NCBI RefSeq assembly: GCF_030657435.1 | Contig: NZ_JAUTWS010000055.1 | Location: 1 to 33,885 of the forward strand | DNA: 33,885 bases | Source of the DNA: Paracraurococcus lichenis | GTDB lineage: Bacteria; Pseudomonadota; Alphaproteobacteria; Acetobacterales; Acetobacteraceae | Direction of reading: 5' to 3' | Shown: piece after piece, positions 7,863 through 16,204 of the stretch | Numbering within the stretch: the stretch's first letter is position 1 | Layout of the letters: each line of letters begins with the position of its first letter | Made by a program: the position numbers and the translations under genes | The notes under the pieces: generated by a model | The model's input: only the letters and a program-made list of their open reading frames with translations | What the model was told of the DNA's origin: nothing | Database searches by the model: none

Positions 7863-8093
7863 CTGAGGGCCGGTGCTACGCTCCGCGAGGGGGAGGGCCT
7901 GATCGCCCGCGGGCTGGTCGCGGTGTCGCCCGAGGCGCCAACGGTCCTGGGCACCCGCGCCTTCTTCACCTCAGCCGGACTGGCGGCGTTGCGGGCGCTG
8001 CTGCAGGACCGTCGTGCGATGGATCCGGCGCGGTTCGGGCACCTCCGGCGCGAGCTGGGGCTCGACTCGCTCGGTGAGGACCGGGCCGCGTAA
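7863..8093 (+). pseudogene. 5'-truncated open frame, unknown protein
   Basis: An open frame ends at the TAA at 8091-8093 and reads 'EGEGLIARGLVAVSPEAP', 'RAFFTSAGLAALRALL' and 'RFGHLRRELGLD'. It looks coding by composition and resembles the C-terminal half of a small winged-helix-like protein. No ATG, and no GTG with a ribosome binding site, exists before the in-frame stop at 7842. It is probably a remnant; I do not recognise the family. Confidence 0.35.
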
Positions 8094-8228
8094 GGTCCGC
8101 AAGCTCATCAGCTTGCTGCCCTTTTTCGGCCCCACCGGACGTCATACCCTGGCCGCCGCTGGTCGGATCAGGCCAATGTTCGGCGAGGGTTGCAGTCCAG
8201 GCGAAACGCTTCCTGTCGGAGAGACCTC

Positions 8229-9569
8229 ATGGCGCATCCTCTGACCTCCCTCCTGGGTCGGGCTGTGACGTCCGGAGCGGGCCGGCTTCAGCCAGGCGGT
8301 CCCGGGACGGAGGTGCCCGACCGCCCAGCACTGCGCGCATTCTCCGGACGGCGCCCTGTGGGACCGCTGGCCTTCGTGCTCCAGCCGGTCGGCCTCGTGC
8401 TGGCCCTCCTCCTGCTGATCCTGGGGTTGGCTTGGCTGGGCACGGGCACCGTCAGGAGCTGGCTGCGGCACGCCGACTACGCCGAGCCCGTGCATGCCGA
8501 TAGCTCGGTGATGCTGCCGCCACCTGCGCGCCAGGTGGCTGACGTGGTGACCCTCACCGTCCGCGACAGTGCCGGCGACGTGCGGCGGCTGGAGATCGAC
8601 CGTGTTCAGCTGTCCGCCTTTGTTGCCGACCGCATCGCCGGGTTGGAGGCCGACCGGGCAGCCGCGGCAGCCGCCTTGCGGCAGGAGGTGCGGCAACGCT
8701 TCTCGGAGGCCTTCAGCGACGGCGACCTTCGCATCCGCGCCTTCGCCGACTGGTACTTCGCCTGGGGCCGGTCCTGGGCGCTGCTGTGGGAGGCGGCCAG
8801 CTCCGCTGCCCGGCATGCGGCCGGCACGGGTGTCGAGACCCTGGACGAGGCGGTCCGGCGCGACATGACGGACTACTACCGGCGGCACTTCACCGAGCAG
8901 GTGCTGCGGCCCGAATACCGGGATTGGCTGGTGCAGGAGGCGATCCGCGACGCGATCACCGGCGCGCACCAGCGCTTCGCGGCCGCCGTGACCCGCGAGG
9001 ATGGCGAACTGGCGCGCTTCCTGGCCACGCACACCTCGCACCTGACGGCCCATGGCACGGGGCCGGTCCGGCTCGATTGGGACGCACAGCGTTGGAAGGC
9101 GCCTACCTTCCTCATCGAAGACAAAGGTGCGGAGGGACTGCAGTCCCTGTTGACGGTCGGCGGCAGCACCTGGATGGGCTCAGCGCTCGGGCCGGTGATC
9201 AGCCGACTGGTCGCTGAGGCCTTCGCACCGGCTGCCACGAGGATTGCGGCGAGGGCGATCCTGCAGACCGAAGCCGCCGGCAGCGGCGGCACGCTCGGCA
9301 GTGTCCTGCCCGGCATTGGCACGGTGGGCGGGGCGGTCGCTGGCTTTGCTCTCGGGACCGGTGTCGACTATCTGCTCAGCAAGGGTCGGGAGTGGGCTGG
9401 GCGTGACGCCTTCGAGGCCGCCAACCGCGACGCGCTCCAGGCGGTGCGGGATGCCTGGGCGGCAAAGGCGGACGAGGAGATCGGCCGCGCCCTGGACGTG
9501 TGGTTCGACGATGCCAGGGCGGCGCTTCTGACCCTGCAGCAACAGGGCTTCCAAACGCGCAGCCGATAG
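8229..9569 (+). CDS. Membrane-anchored protein of unknown function
   Basis: 446 aa from ATG 8229, which has GGAGAG just upstream; an ATG 39 bases earlier lacks this. One strong transmembrane helix lies at about residues 46-72. A long, Ala/Arg-rich helical region follows (about 110-290) with many aromatic residues ('WYFAWGRSWALLWEAASSA'). Near residue 360 a Gly/Ala-rich hydrophobic segment ('LPGIGTVGGAVAGFALGTG') resembles a glycine zipper and could insert in or associate with a membrane. The C-terminus is helical and acidic. The layout suggests a single-pass anchor with a large extracytoplasmic helical domain. The family was not recognised and no neighbour hints at its role. Confidence 0.8.
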   Translation: MAHPLTSLLGRAVTSGAGRLQPGGPGTEVPDRPALRAFSGRRPVGPLAFVLQPVGLVLALLLLILGLAWLGTGTVRSWLRHADYAEPVHADSSVMLPPPARQVADVVTLTVRDSAGDVRRLEIDRVQLSAFVADRIAGLEADRAAAAAALRQEVRQRFSEAFSDGDLRIRAFADWYFAWGRSWALLWEAASSAARHAAGTGVETLDEAVRRDMTDYYRRHFTEQVLRPEYRDWLVQEAIRDAITGAHQRFAAAVTREDGELARFLATHTSHLTAHGTGPVRLDWDAQRWKAPTFLIEDKGAEGLQSLLTVGGSTWMGSALGPVISRLVAEAFAPAATRIAARAILQTEAAGSGGTLGSVLPGIGTVGGAVAGFALGTGVDYLLSKGREWAGRDAFEAANRDALQAVRDAWAAKADEEIGRALDVWFDDARAALLTLQQQGFQTRSR

Positions 9570-9666
9570 AGTTTCCGGCTGACTGCCCAGCCTCACGTCC
9601 AAGCTCCGCAGGCGGCATACTGGACTCAAAGGAACATCGGTCGGCGTGGCCGCCGCGTGGTGGTGC

Positions 9667-9981
9667 TCAGCCCTGGCGTGCTGCCTTCCGCTTCGCCTTC
9701 TTCAGGCCGGCAACGGCCGCTTCCTTCAGCGATGGGCTGGCCCTGAACTTCACCGTCGCGCCGGCTTTCACCGCGACCTTCTCACCGGTCCTCGGGTTCA
9801 GCGCCGTCCGCTTCGGCGTCCCGCGCACTACGAAGGCGTCGAAGTCAGGGATGGTGAACCGGCCGGTCTCGATGATCTTCGCCTTGATCGCCGCGACGAT
9901 GCCGCCGGCCAGCCGGCCGGCCGCGCTCGCCGGCATCTCGACGGAATGCAGGATGGTGCCGGTGAGGCACTTCTTCGACAT
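9667..9981 (-). CDS. HU-family DNA-binding protein
   Basis: 104 aa. I chose ATG 9981 because GGAG sits 6 bases upstream; an ATG 12 bases earlier has no such site. The HU/IHF fold shows in 'AAIKAKIIETGRFTIPDFDAF', then the DNA-binding arm region 'RGTPKRTALNPRTGEKVAV' and 'FRASPSLKEA'. The C-terminal tail 'LKKAKRKAARQG' is Lys/Arg-rich, unlike plain HU, and should add DNA affinity. The N-terminal helix pair diverges from classical HU. Role: nucleoid architecture. It is a single gene facing the preceding membrane-protein gene. Confidence 0.9.
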   Translation of the reverse strand: MSKKCLTGTILHSVEMPASAAGRLAGGIVAAIKAKIIETGRFTIPDFDAFVVRGTPKRTALNPRTGEKVAVKAGATVKFRASPSLKEAAVAGLKKAKRKAARQG

Positions 9982-10251
9982 TGAAAACTCCATCAGCGAA
10001 GCCGCCAGAACCGGGGTCGTGCGTGCGGCGAGGCCCGGGACGAGATGCGCGGGTATTCTGAAGCCATGCCGCCCTGGGTGTACGCCCATGCCGTTGTCCG
10101 TAGCATAACGCCCTGAGGGTGATGCACGGCCCTGTAAACGCACTATGCAAATGTCGCCGGCCGCACCTGCGCGAGCAAAGACAGTAGGGCACAGCCACTG
10201 CCTCCGAGCACGAGCGCCGGATCGATGTGCCAACAGCCGGGGTGAGGTTTT
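9982..10251. other. HU promoter region and the former upstream region of the DUF2934 gene
   Basis: No gene seen. The minus strand should hold the HU promoter. The plus strand ends in GGGGTGAGG followed by TTTT, which before the IS1380 insertion would have been the ribosome binding site and spacer of the DUF2934 gene now at 12019. Confidence 0.5.
10248..10251 (+). repeat. Target-site duplication TTTT, left copy
   Basis: TTTT immediately outside the left inverted repeat, matched by TTTT at 12015-12018 immediately outside the right one. Four-base duplications fit IS1380-family insertion. The sequence is simple, so on its own it is weak evidence. Confidence 0.6.
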
Positions 10252-12014
10252 CCCGCCTTATTCACACTGGCCCGCGTCGATACCGCTTCATGCTGCGTCA
10301 AGCGGCAAGCGGACGCTCGGTAGTCGTACGAAGCGCTGTCTTGAAGGGCGCGGCTTCCGTTGAACGGGGGCGAGGACCTCCGCGGCGACGTTGGCGGCGC
10401 AGTTGGTGCATGCTGCGGGCATGCGGCCTCGTCCGCCAGGAATGCTGGCGGGCATGGGCGCGACACAGAGTGTTTGACGGAAGCTGCCTTCAGGATCCCG
10501 CCCAGGCGAAACGCTCGAAGCGCGGCCAGAGGGCGCTCCAGAAGCCCGCGGCCGTTTGGGCGATGACGAGGGTGACGCGGCGGGCGTGGAGCAGGACGCG
10601 GCCGCCGACGCGCAGCACGCGCTCACGGAAGCGCCGCAGGCTCCAGCCGGTGTGGGTGGCGAGTTCCATGGCGCGGCGCCCGGCGTGCATCAGTTCGTAG
10701 GCCAGCAGGTGCAGCAGCAGGATGGCCTCGTTGCGGGCGGCGGCGTCGATGCCGGTGGGCAGCGCCGGCAGAGGATTGTCGCGGTAGCGGCTCTTGGTGC
10801 GCGGCGCCGAGGACAGCGCCGGCGCGAGGACGTCCATCAGCTCGCCGAAATGGCCCTCCGCTGTGCCGCGTTGCCGGTAATGCGCCAGCAGGTCTTCGGC
10901 GGGCATGGCGGCGGCGCTGAAGCTGGTCAGCAGCCAGAAATGGTCGAGCAGCAGGTCGTCCGGGCGCTCCTTGACCACCAGCACGACCCGGCGCGGGCGC
11001 GACCAGGAGCCGGCCTGGTACTCCAGCTCGTGCAGCCACAGCCGCGGCTCGTCCGGTGGCCGCCCCGGTGGGCGCCTGAGGTACGGCCCGGCCAGCCGAT
11101 CGAGAGCGCGGTTGTTCCGCAGCCTGGCGACATAGGGTGTGCCACGCCGCTCAAGCCCGGCGAGCAGCTGCTCCCCGGGGAAGCCGGCGTCCATCCGCAC
11201 CGCCGCAACCTGGCACATGGAGCCTTCCAGGCGGTCGACGAGGTTGAGGACGAAGTCGAGCGCGCCCTCGGCGGTGTGCGCGTTGCCGGGCCGCAGCCGG
11301 GCATCGAGCAGGTCGCCCGTCTCTGCCGCGCAGGCGATGATCGGGTGATACATGCGCTGGTGGTAGTGCCCGTTCCAGGCCGAGCCCGGCTGCTCGCCGT
11401 GCACCTCGACCGGCAAGCCGTCGACGTCGATGGTGAGGTAGCGCAGCGCACGGCCACCGCGCTCGGCCCGCAGCCGCCGGGTGGCGAGTTCGCCGACTGC
11501 CTCGCGCAGCACCGGCCGGTTGGGCCCCAGCGTCAGGATGTCGAGCAGCCGCGACAGCGTCGGCTGCGAGGCCAGGTGCGCCCCCTCGGCCAGCGGCGTG
11601 GTGCTGCGCGTCCCGGCCGCGGCCAGCCGCAGTGCGGGATCGAGCCGCAGAGCATCGGCGTCGTCCTGGTCACGCCATCCCTGTGCGAAGAGCAGCAGCA
11701 TGGTACGCAGCAGGTCGGCCAAGGGATAAGTCACCAAGTGCGGCTGGCGTGGATCGTGCAGCCGTTCTGTCAGCCAGTCGATGATCCCGCTGCGCTCCAT
11801 CACCTCGCGCATGATCACCGCGCCTGCGTCGCTGGTCAGGCGTTCGACGCGGGCCTCGACGACCACGCCCGCGTTGAAGCCCGGATGGAAGGTCGATGGC
11901 GTTTCACCCATGGGCGGTTCGGCTCTCGCTGCCATTGCAGCGCAAATGCCTGAATCGGCAACGCATCTCCCGCAAGAGCCCGCTCAGAGAGCCGTCAGCA
12001 TGAATAGGGAGGGG
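10252..12014 (-). mobile_element. Complete IS1380-family insertion sequence
   Basis: 1763 bp, bounded by imperfect inverted repeats: 10251-10271 against the complement of 11994-12014, 15 of 21 matching, with a CC..TATTCA..CTG core. A TTTT direct repeat flanks both sides. One full-length transposase gene is on the minus strand. About 238 bases lie between its stop and the left end, containing a perfect 7-bp hairpin (CCGCCAG 10433-10439 with CTGGCGG 10445-10451). The element inserted between the original ribosome binding site and the start codon of the DUF2934 gene. Confidence 0.85.
10490..11935 (-). CDS. IS1380-family transposase
   Basis: 481 aa from ATG 11935; the downstream ATG at 11911 ('MGETPSTFHPGF') is an equally possible start, as neither has a clear ribosome binding site. 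DDE-type transposase: 'YLTIDVDGLPVEVHGEQ' holds the first Asp, 'HYHQRMYHPIIA' is the family signature, and 'VRMDAGFPGEQLL' carries the second Asp. The late 'YRQRGTAEGHFGELMDVL' has the catalytic Glu. Length and motif order match IS1380 proteins. It looks intact and potentially active. Confidence 0.95.
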   Translation of the reverse strand: MAARAEPPMGETPSTFHPGFNAGVVVEARVERLTSDAGAVIMREVMERSGIIDWLTERLHDPRQPHLVTYPLADLLRTMLLLFAQGWRDQDDADALRLDPALRLAAAGTRSTTPLAEGAHLASQPTLSRLLDILTLGPNRPVLREAVGELATRRLRAERGGRALRYLTIDVDGLPVEVHGEQPGSAWNGHYHQRMYHPIIACAAETGDLLDARLRPGNAHTAEGALDFVLNLVDRLEGSMCQVAAVRMDAGFPGEQLLAGLERRGTPYVARLRNNRALDRLAGPYLRRPPGRPPDEPRLWLHELEYQAGSWSRPRRVVLVVKERPDDLLLDHFWLLTSFSAAAMPAEDLLAHYRQRGTAEGHFGELMDVLAPALSSAPRTKSRYRDNPLPALPTGIDAAARNEAILLLHLLAYELMHAGRRAMELATHTGWSLRRFRERVLRVGGRVLLHARRVTLVIAQTAAGFWSALWPRFERFAWAGS

Positions 12015-12018
12015 TTTT
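12015..12018 (+). repeat. Target-site duplication TTTT, right copy
   Basis: Pairs with 10248-10251. It directly precedes the ATG of the DUF2934 gene, so the insertion site was the spacer between its ribosome binding site and start codon. Confidence 0.6.
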
Positions 12019-12438
12019 ATGTCGGATATCGATGTTGAGCGAGAGCGGCGCATTCGCGAGCGCGCCTACTTTCTATGGCTGGAGGCCGGCTGTCCGGATG
12101 GAAAGGATATTGAGTTCTGGACCCGAGCTCAGACGCTTGAGGCAGACCCACTTCCTCGCGCCAGTGGCCTGCCCCTTTCAGCGGTGAAAGGTGGCGCCGT
12201 GGACGGCGTTGCGCGCGGCACGAGGCAAACTGAGTCAGCCCTCCATCGGCCATCGCCGTCCATCTTGTCATCCAGCGCGGCACCGCCGGTCAGGCCGGCG
12301 CTACGCCCAGTGTCCGTGCTCCTGGCAATCACGGCCCTGATCCTGGGCGTCACCTGGGCAGCCCGTCACTCCAGAACACGCCATGCAGAACTGGCAAGGG
12401 AGTCTGGCGGCCGGAAAGTTAGCGGCGCACGCAGATGA
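12019..12438 (+). CDS. DUF2934-domain membrane protein
   Basis: 139 aa. Residues 5-44 ('RERRIRERAYFLWLEAGCPD', then 'DIEFWTRAQ') match the DUF2934 pattern, a short domain of unknown function common in alphaproteobacteria. A polar Ser/Pro-rich linker follows, and then one transmembrane helix at about residues 97-115 ('VSVLLAITALILGVTWAA'). The ribosome binding site now in use, GGGAGGGG, is made of the right end of the IS1380 element. The original promoter lies 1.76 kb upstream, so expression depends on read-through or on the IS. The last 20 bases overlap the end of the convergent tannase gene. Confidence 0.85.
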   Translation: MSDIDVERERRIRERAYFLWLEAGCPDGKDIEFWTRAQTLEADPLPRASGLPLSAVKGGAVDGVARGTRQTESALHRPSPSILSSSAAPPVRPALRPVSVLLAITALILGVTWAARHSRTRHAELARESGGRKVSGARR

Positions 12439-14062
12439 AGTTCGCCGCGTCATCCGTGCTGCCGTCTCCCTTGTACTCGGCCTCCTGTGGATAGGGGCAA
12501 ATCGGGCGGGTGCGCAGGACAGTCTGCGCAGGATCGTCGCTGGCGTACTTGGTGGCGATGATGGAGTCGGGTGCCACACCGTCCTCCACCCAGCGCTGCA
12601 AAGCACCGAGTACGTTATGCTCCGGGTCGGCCAGCGAGCCGGCCGGTGCGGAGAGCTGGCCGATGTTGTTCGGGCCGGGGCCGCCGGTGCAGTGGCCCAT
12701 GCCAGGCAGCAGGAACAAGCGGTAGAAATCCTGGTTCGCCCGGCCGAGCCGCGTCGCCACGTTGCGGTAGTAGTCGATCGAGCCGCGGGTGGAGATCGCG
12801 GCGTCCGCCCAGCCATGATAGTGGATAATCTTCTTGCCGCCCGCGCGGATCCGGCCGAGGTCGGTGTCGGTGTCGGTGTCGGTGGAGTTGAGGATCGGCC
12901 CGACCCGTGCCTCAGCCGCCTGAAAGGCGTCGGCGATGTTGATGCTGCTCACGCTGAGGCTCGGGTTGTCGTACACCATGTAGGCAAAAAAGTTGGTGCT
13001 GAAAGCCAGTTGTGCGGCGTCGGGCCCGGTGATCCAGGCGGGCCAGTTGCCCGGCTCTGCCTCGTGGCCAGCCGGCCAGCCGGGGTAAATCCGGCCAGTT
13101 TCGGGTGTCACAGCGCCGGCATAGATCGCCTCCGCCGCCTCCGCCTGGGACGGCGTGAGGCAGTTCGCGGTCTCATCCGCTTGGCAAACGAGATCGCGCG
13201 GACGGGGACTGCAACGCTGCGGCGTGCTGATGATGCCGTCGACCACGCCGTCGCGCGCGTCACAGCGCGCGATGACAGCTTGGCTCAGTGTCTGCAGCGC
13301 CTCGGGTGTGAGCGCGCTCGCACGGTCAGCTGCCACGGCCTGCTGGTTCCAGGCGTGGGCAGTGAGGAGATTGGTCCAGTTGTAGGCCGGCGCGCCGACC
13401 ACCCAGCCGTCGAAGTCATCCGGGTAGCGCTGCGCCTCCATCAGTGATTCCCGCCCGCCGTCAGAGCAACCCTCGAAATAGGAACGGCGCGGTGCCGCCT
13501 GATAGAAGGCCGCCACCACCTCCTTGGAGCGCAGTGCGGTGAGGTGCAGCGACCGATAGCCGAAATCGATGATCTTCTCCGGATCCCCGAGCGCCCAGGA
13601 GGCGTCCCGACCGCCCGCTTGGTGGCCGTCGTCGGTCCCGGCGGTGGCGTACCCGCGGGCGATGCCCTTGCCCAGCGCGGTGTAGGGAATGGCGCCAGCG
13701 AAGCCGCCGTTGCCGCTCTGCAGGTAGCGCCCGTTCCATCCTGTCGGCAGCCAGACCTCGAAGCCGATGCTGGAATCGGGCGTCGGTGCGATGACGCCGG
13801 CCACCCGGCAGAACTCGGGTAGGTTGGTGATGGGCGCGGTGGCGCCGGTCGGCGTAAAACTACCGGCCGGCACGACTGCAGCGGTGGTGATGGTGGTGTC
13901 CTGAAGCTGGAGGCCGGCGAGGTCGGTGCAGGAAGTTGCTGCCGCGGTCCGGCTCATGCCGAGGGCGAACAGCGCCGTGCCAAGCCAGAACAGCGATAAT
14001 GTCTTCACAGATTTTGAGCCCTGGACGGCGTGCCATCGCCGACCGGTCCGGGATCTCGCCAT
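12419..14062 (-). CDS. Secreted tannase/feruloyl esterase family protein
   Basis: 547 aa, tannase family (PF07519). ATG 14062 is chosen because AGGAGGA lies 6 bases upstream. It gives a long-n-region signal peptide with the core 'LSLFWLGTALFALGMSRTAAA'. The nucleophile elbow is 'EGCSDGGRESL' (Cys199, Ser200). The acid is in 'HGWADAAIS' and the His in 'LLPGMGHCTGG'. The family's Cys-Ser-Asp-His arrangement, with a disulfide joining the residues next to Ser and His, is present. The enzyme hydrolyses ester bonds of gallate or ferulate on plant polymers, outside the cytoplasm. A four-copy hexanucleotide repeat makes a Thr-Asp run. It stands alone, overlapping the convergent DUF2934 gene by 20 bases. 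Confidence 0.9.
   Translation of the reverse strand: MARSRTGRRWHAVQGSKSVKTLSLFWLGTALFALGMSRTAAATSCTDLAGLQLQDTTITTAAVVPAGSFTPTGATAPITNLPEFCRVAGVIAPTPDSSIGFEVWLPTGWNGRYLQSGNGGFAGAIPYTALGKGIARGYATAGTDDGHQAGGRDASWALGDPEKIIDFGYRSLHLTALRSKEVVAAFYQAAPRRSYFEGCSDGGRESLMEAQRYPDDFDGWVVGAPAYNWTNLLTAHAWNQQAVAADRASALTPEALQTLSQAVIARCDARDGVVDGIISTPQRCSPRPRDLVCQADETANCLTPSQAEAAEAIYAGAVTPETGRIYPGWPAGHEAEPGNWPAWITGPDAAQLAFSTNFFAYMVYDNPSLSVSSINIADAFQAAEARVGPILNSTDTDTDTDLGRIRAGGKKIIHYHGWADAAISTRGSIDYYRNVATRLGRANQDFYRLFLLPGMGHCTGGPGPNNIGQLSAPAGSLADPEHNVLGALQRWVEDGVAPDSIIATKYASDDPAQTVLRTRPICPYPQEAEYKGDGSTDDAANFICVRR
12861..12884 (+). repeat. Tandem TCGGTG repeat (4 copies) inside the tannase gene
   Basis: Four perfect copies of the hexamer TCGGTG. 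On the coding strand this makes alternating Asp and Thr codons (NSTDTDTDTDLG). Copy-number change would alter the length by two residues per unit without breaking the frame. Confidence 0.9.
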
Positions 14063-14464
14063 GAACCATCCTCCTCCTGCCGACCCCTCTTCTCGCCAGG
14101 GCATCGGCCCGTCGGGGAGGAGCGCATCCCACAGCCTGCTTCTTCCGGCGAATAGGGACAATCGGGCATTCCGAAGCGGAACAAAGGTGGAGGATCTCGA
14201 TAGACCGTTCTTTCCGCGATCGAGAGGCTCACGTTCGGCTTGGACGCAAGCCGCATTCTTCAGAGCCGTCGCCGCAGTGATAGCGCAAATTGAAGGACAC
14301 GAGTGGAGAAACTCTGGGTAAGTGATGGCATTGGGGAGGTCACCGGTCAGCCTGATACAACCGGTCTTATGTGAGCCGCATTGAGTTTGCTGCAGGTTGC
14401 CGTGATTGAGTCACTCCTCTGGAGCGGACGTCCAGTGCGCATCCGCCCTTGCCGTAACGTCTGA
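14063..14464. other. Intergenic region between the tannase gene and the IS1595 element
   Basis: About 400 bases without a supported gene. It must contain the tannase promoter on the minus strand. The part 14345-14395 contains the palindromic ACCGGTC/GACCGGT motif twice, with CTTATGTGAG nearby, reminiscent of IS debris, but I cannot assign it. Confidence 0.4.
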
Positions 14465-15525
14465 GGCTCTTGTCGGGATCCGGGGTGACGGCGCGGAGGG
14501 GCATGTCAGGCCACCAGTGCGGCGACGAGTTGCCCGAGGAGGGCTCTGCCGCGGCGGCGCGCGTTATGCACAAACGCGAAGAAAGTGAGGTAGAGCGGCA
14601 GCTTCTCCTGGGAGATGCCCCGGTGCGGCCGCAGCCACGACCGCAGGAGCGACCACACCCCCTCCATGGTGTTGACGTGCACCTCGCAAAAGCCGTCGCC
14701 ATCATCGTCGCGGGCGTACTCGCCATGAGCGTGGCAGACCGTCTGGTGCCCATAGCTCCAAGCCTCGAGGCGGGCGTAGATGTCATACTCGTCGGTGTAG
14801 ACCTGGCTTCCCGGGGCGACCGTGGCGGTGATGATCGGCTGGATCGTCCGCTGCTGCACATTGGGCAGCATGCGCATGACCAGCTGGCCGCCACGCTGGA
14901 TCAACCCGAGGATTGGTGGTTTGTGCCGCGTCCCGGCGCACCCGCCAGGCGGCGCCGGCGCCCGAGCCGCCCCTTTTTGCGACCGCAGCAGGCTGGCCTT
15001 TGTGGCCGGCCACGACGTAGACCTCGTCCACCTCGACGTCGCCCTCCAGCCGCACGGGCGGGGTCTTGGCGGCAAAGCCGCTGCGCAGCTGCTCCGTCAT
15101 GATCTGCATGTCCGAGACAGACAGGCCCAGTTCCGCGGCGATCTGTCGGTTCGACAGGTTCAGGCCCATGAAGGTGAGGCACAGCGCCCAGACACGCAGG
15201 GGCTGGTGATGCCCGGCCAGGACCGTGCCGGTCAGGTGATCGAAGCGCTTGCCGCAGGCATTGCACCGGTAGCGCTGGCGATGTGGCTGGCTATCATCAT
15301 GGCCATCGCGCACCACCGCCTTGCTGTCGCAGCCATGACACTGCACCTGCTCCGGCCACCGATGCTGCCGCACCATGGCGAAGCACTTGGCGTCGTCCAG
15401 CAAAGTTGACCAGCTCTGCGCCGACCATGACAGGGCCTCCAGCACCGGACCGCACCCGTCCCGCATCCCATCAGATCCCGGTCAGGCCGGCCAGTCCTCC
15501 ATCTCCCCGGATCCCGACAAGGGCC
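14465..15525 (-). mobile_element. IS1595-family insertion sequence
   Basis: About 1.06 kb bounded by inverted repeats of 21 bp with one mismatch (14465-14485 against the complement of 15505-15525, including the perfect 17-mer CTTGTCGGGATCCGGGG). The transposase on the minus strand has IS1595 features. No target duplication is visible: the flanking 8-mers differ, so the element is old or has been rearranged at one side. Confidence 0.85.
14506..15466 (-). pseudogene. IS1595-family transposase, frameshifted
   Basis: The first frame (15466 to about 14990) has a zinc ribbon (CHGC...CNACGKRF), 'GLNLSNRQIAAELGLS' and 'EVDEVYVVAGHKGQPAAV' with the first catalytic Asp. The reading then shifts at an A-run near 14988 ('KKGRLGRRRRLAGAPGRG' in a second frame). 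It shifts again near 14938 to a third segment, 'KPPILGLIQRGGQLVMRML', 'VYTDEYDIYARLEAW' and 'HVNTMEGVWSLLRSWLRPHR'. Together they make a full IS1595 transposase broken by two indels. Neither indel site forms a standard slippery heptamer, so I call it a pseudogene. Confidence 0.8.
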
Positions 15526-15803
15526 ACTTTTGTTCCGAAAAAGGGGGGATCCTACACGCGGGTGGCTGGGAAGCGGTATCCGCGGTGGGTGCTGGGCTCG
15601 GTCGCCATCCCATCAACCTGCCGCAACCACTTCGTTGCGGTTAGAGACCACAAACTTGGCATCACCAGCACACCTTGTGGCGCGGTGGCGACGGGCTGGT
15701 ACGGAGTGCCGGCTTGGCTGACGCCCCGGCTGCACGTCGGAGGTCGACAAATGCGCGCCGCGGCCCAATTTCTCTGTATCCAAGCAGCGAACGGGAGGGC
15801 AGC

Positions 15804-16193
15804 ATGGGCGCGCATCGATTCATGGATGCGGTGGGAGCAGGCCTCCTTGCCGTGTTGCTGGGCGCCTCAAGCGCTGCCGCTCACCATGGCTGGTCGTGGG
15901 CCGAGGGCGAGCAGAGTGAGTTGCGCGGGACGGTGCGCGAGGTTTACGTCGGCTACCCCCACCCCACGCTGCGGGTCGAGACGCCCACCGACGGGATCTG
16001 GACGGTAGAGCTGTCCAACCCTGGTCAGACGGCAAGGGCCGGGTTCTCCGATGCGTCGGCGCGGGCTGGTGACCGGGTCGTCGCCATCGGGAACCGCTCC
16101 CTGACCCAAGGCGAGCGGCGAATGAAGGCGGTGCGAATTACAGTCGGCGAGAGAACCTACGACATTTATCCCGATCGCATCCGGGACAACTGA
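15804..16193 (+). CDS. DUF6152-family periplasmic protein
   Basis: 129 aa. ATG 15804 is preceded by GGGAGG, although the frame is open further upstream. A signal peptide (about residues 1-27) ends before 'HHGWSWAEGEQ'. The mature domain is a small beta-rich fold with 'LRGTVREVYVGYPHPTLRV', 'WTVELSNPGQTARAG', 'GDRVVAIGNRS' and 'MKAVRITVGERTYDIYPDR', the order of conserved blocks of DUF6152. The histidine pair at the mature N-terminus and the conserved PH could bind metal; this is speculation. It is followed 11 bases later by a DUF6644-like membrane protein, a pairing I recall from other proteobacteria. Function unknown. Confidence 0.85.
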   Translation: MGAHRFMDAVGAGLLAVLLGASSAAAHHGWSWAEGEQSELRGTVREVYVGYPHPTLRVETPTDGIWTVELSNPGQTARAGFSDASARAGDRVVAIGNRSLTQGERRMKAVRITVGERTYDIYPDRIRDN

Positions 16194-16204
16194 GCGTCCT
16201 CGCT

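Noticed and set aside
10433..10451. Perfect 7-bp hairpin downstream of the IS1380 transposase as an intrinsic terminator
   Set aside because: No U-tract on the transcript strand; kept only as a structural remark.
10556..11953. 465-codon open frame on the plus strand inside the IS1380 element
   Set aside because: Antisense shadow of the IS1380 transposase caused by high GC; no family features.
12861..12884. Phase-variation switch in tannase
   Set aside because: The unit is six bases, so copy-number change cannot shift the frame.
14980..15000. Programmed frameshift in the IS1595 transposase
   Set aside because: The A-run is only five bases followed by four G, not a standard slippery heptamer, and a second unrelated frame change is also needed.
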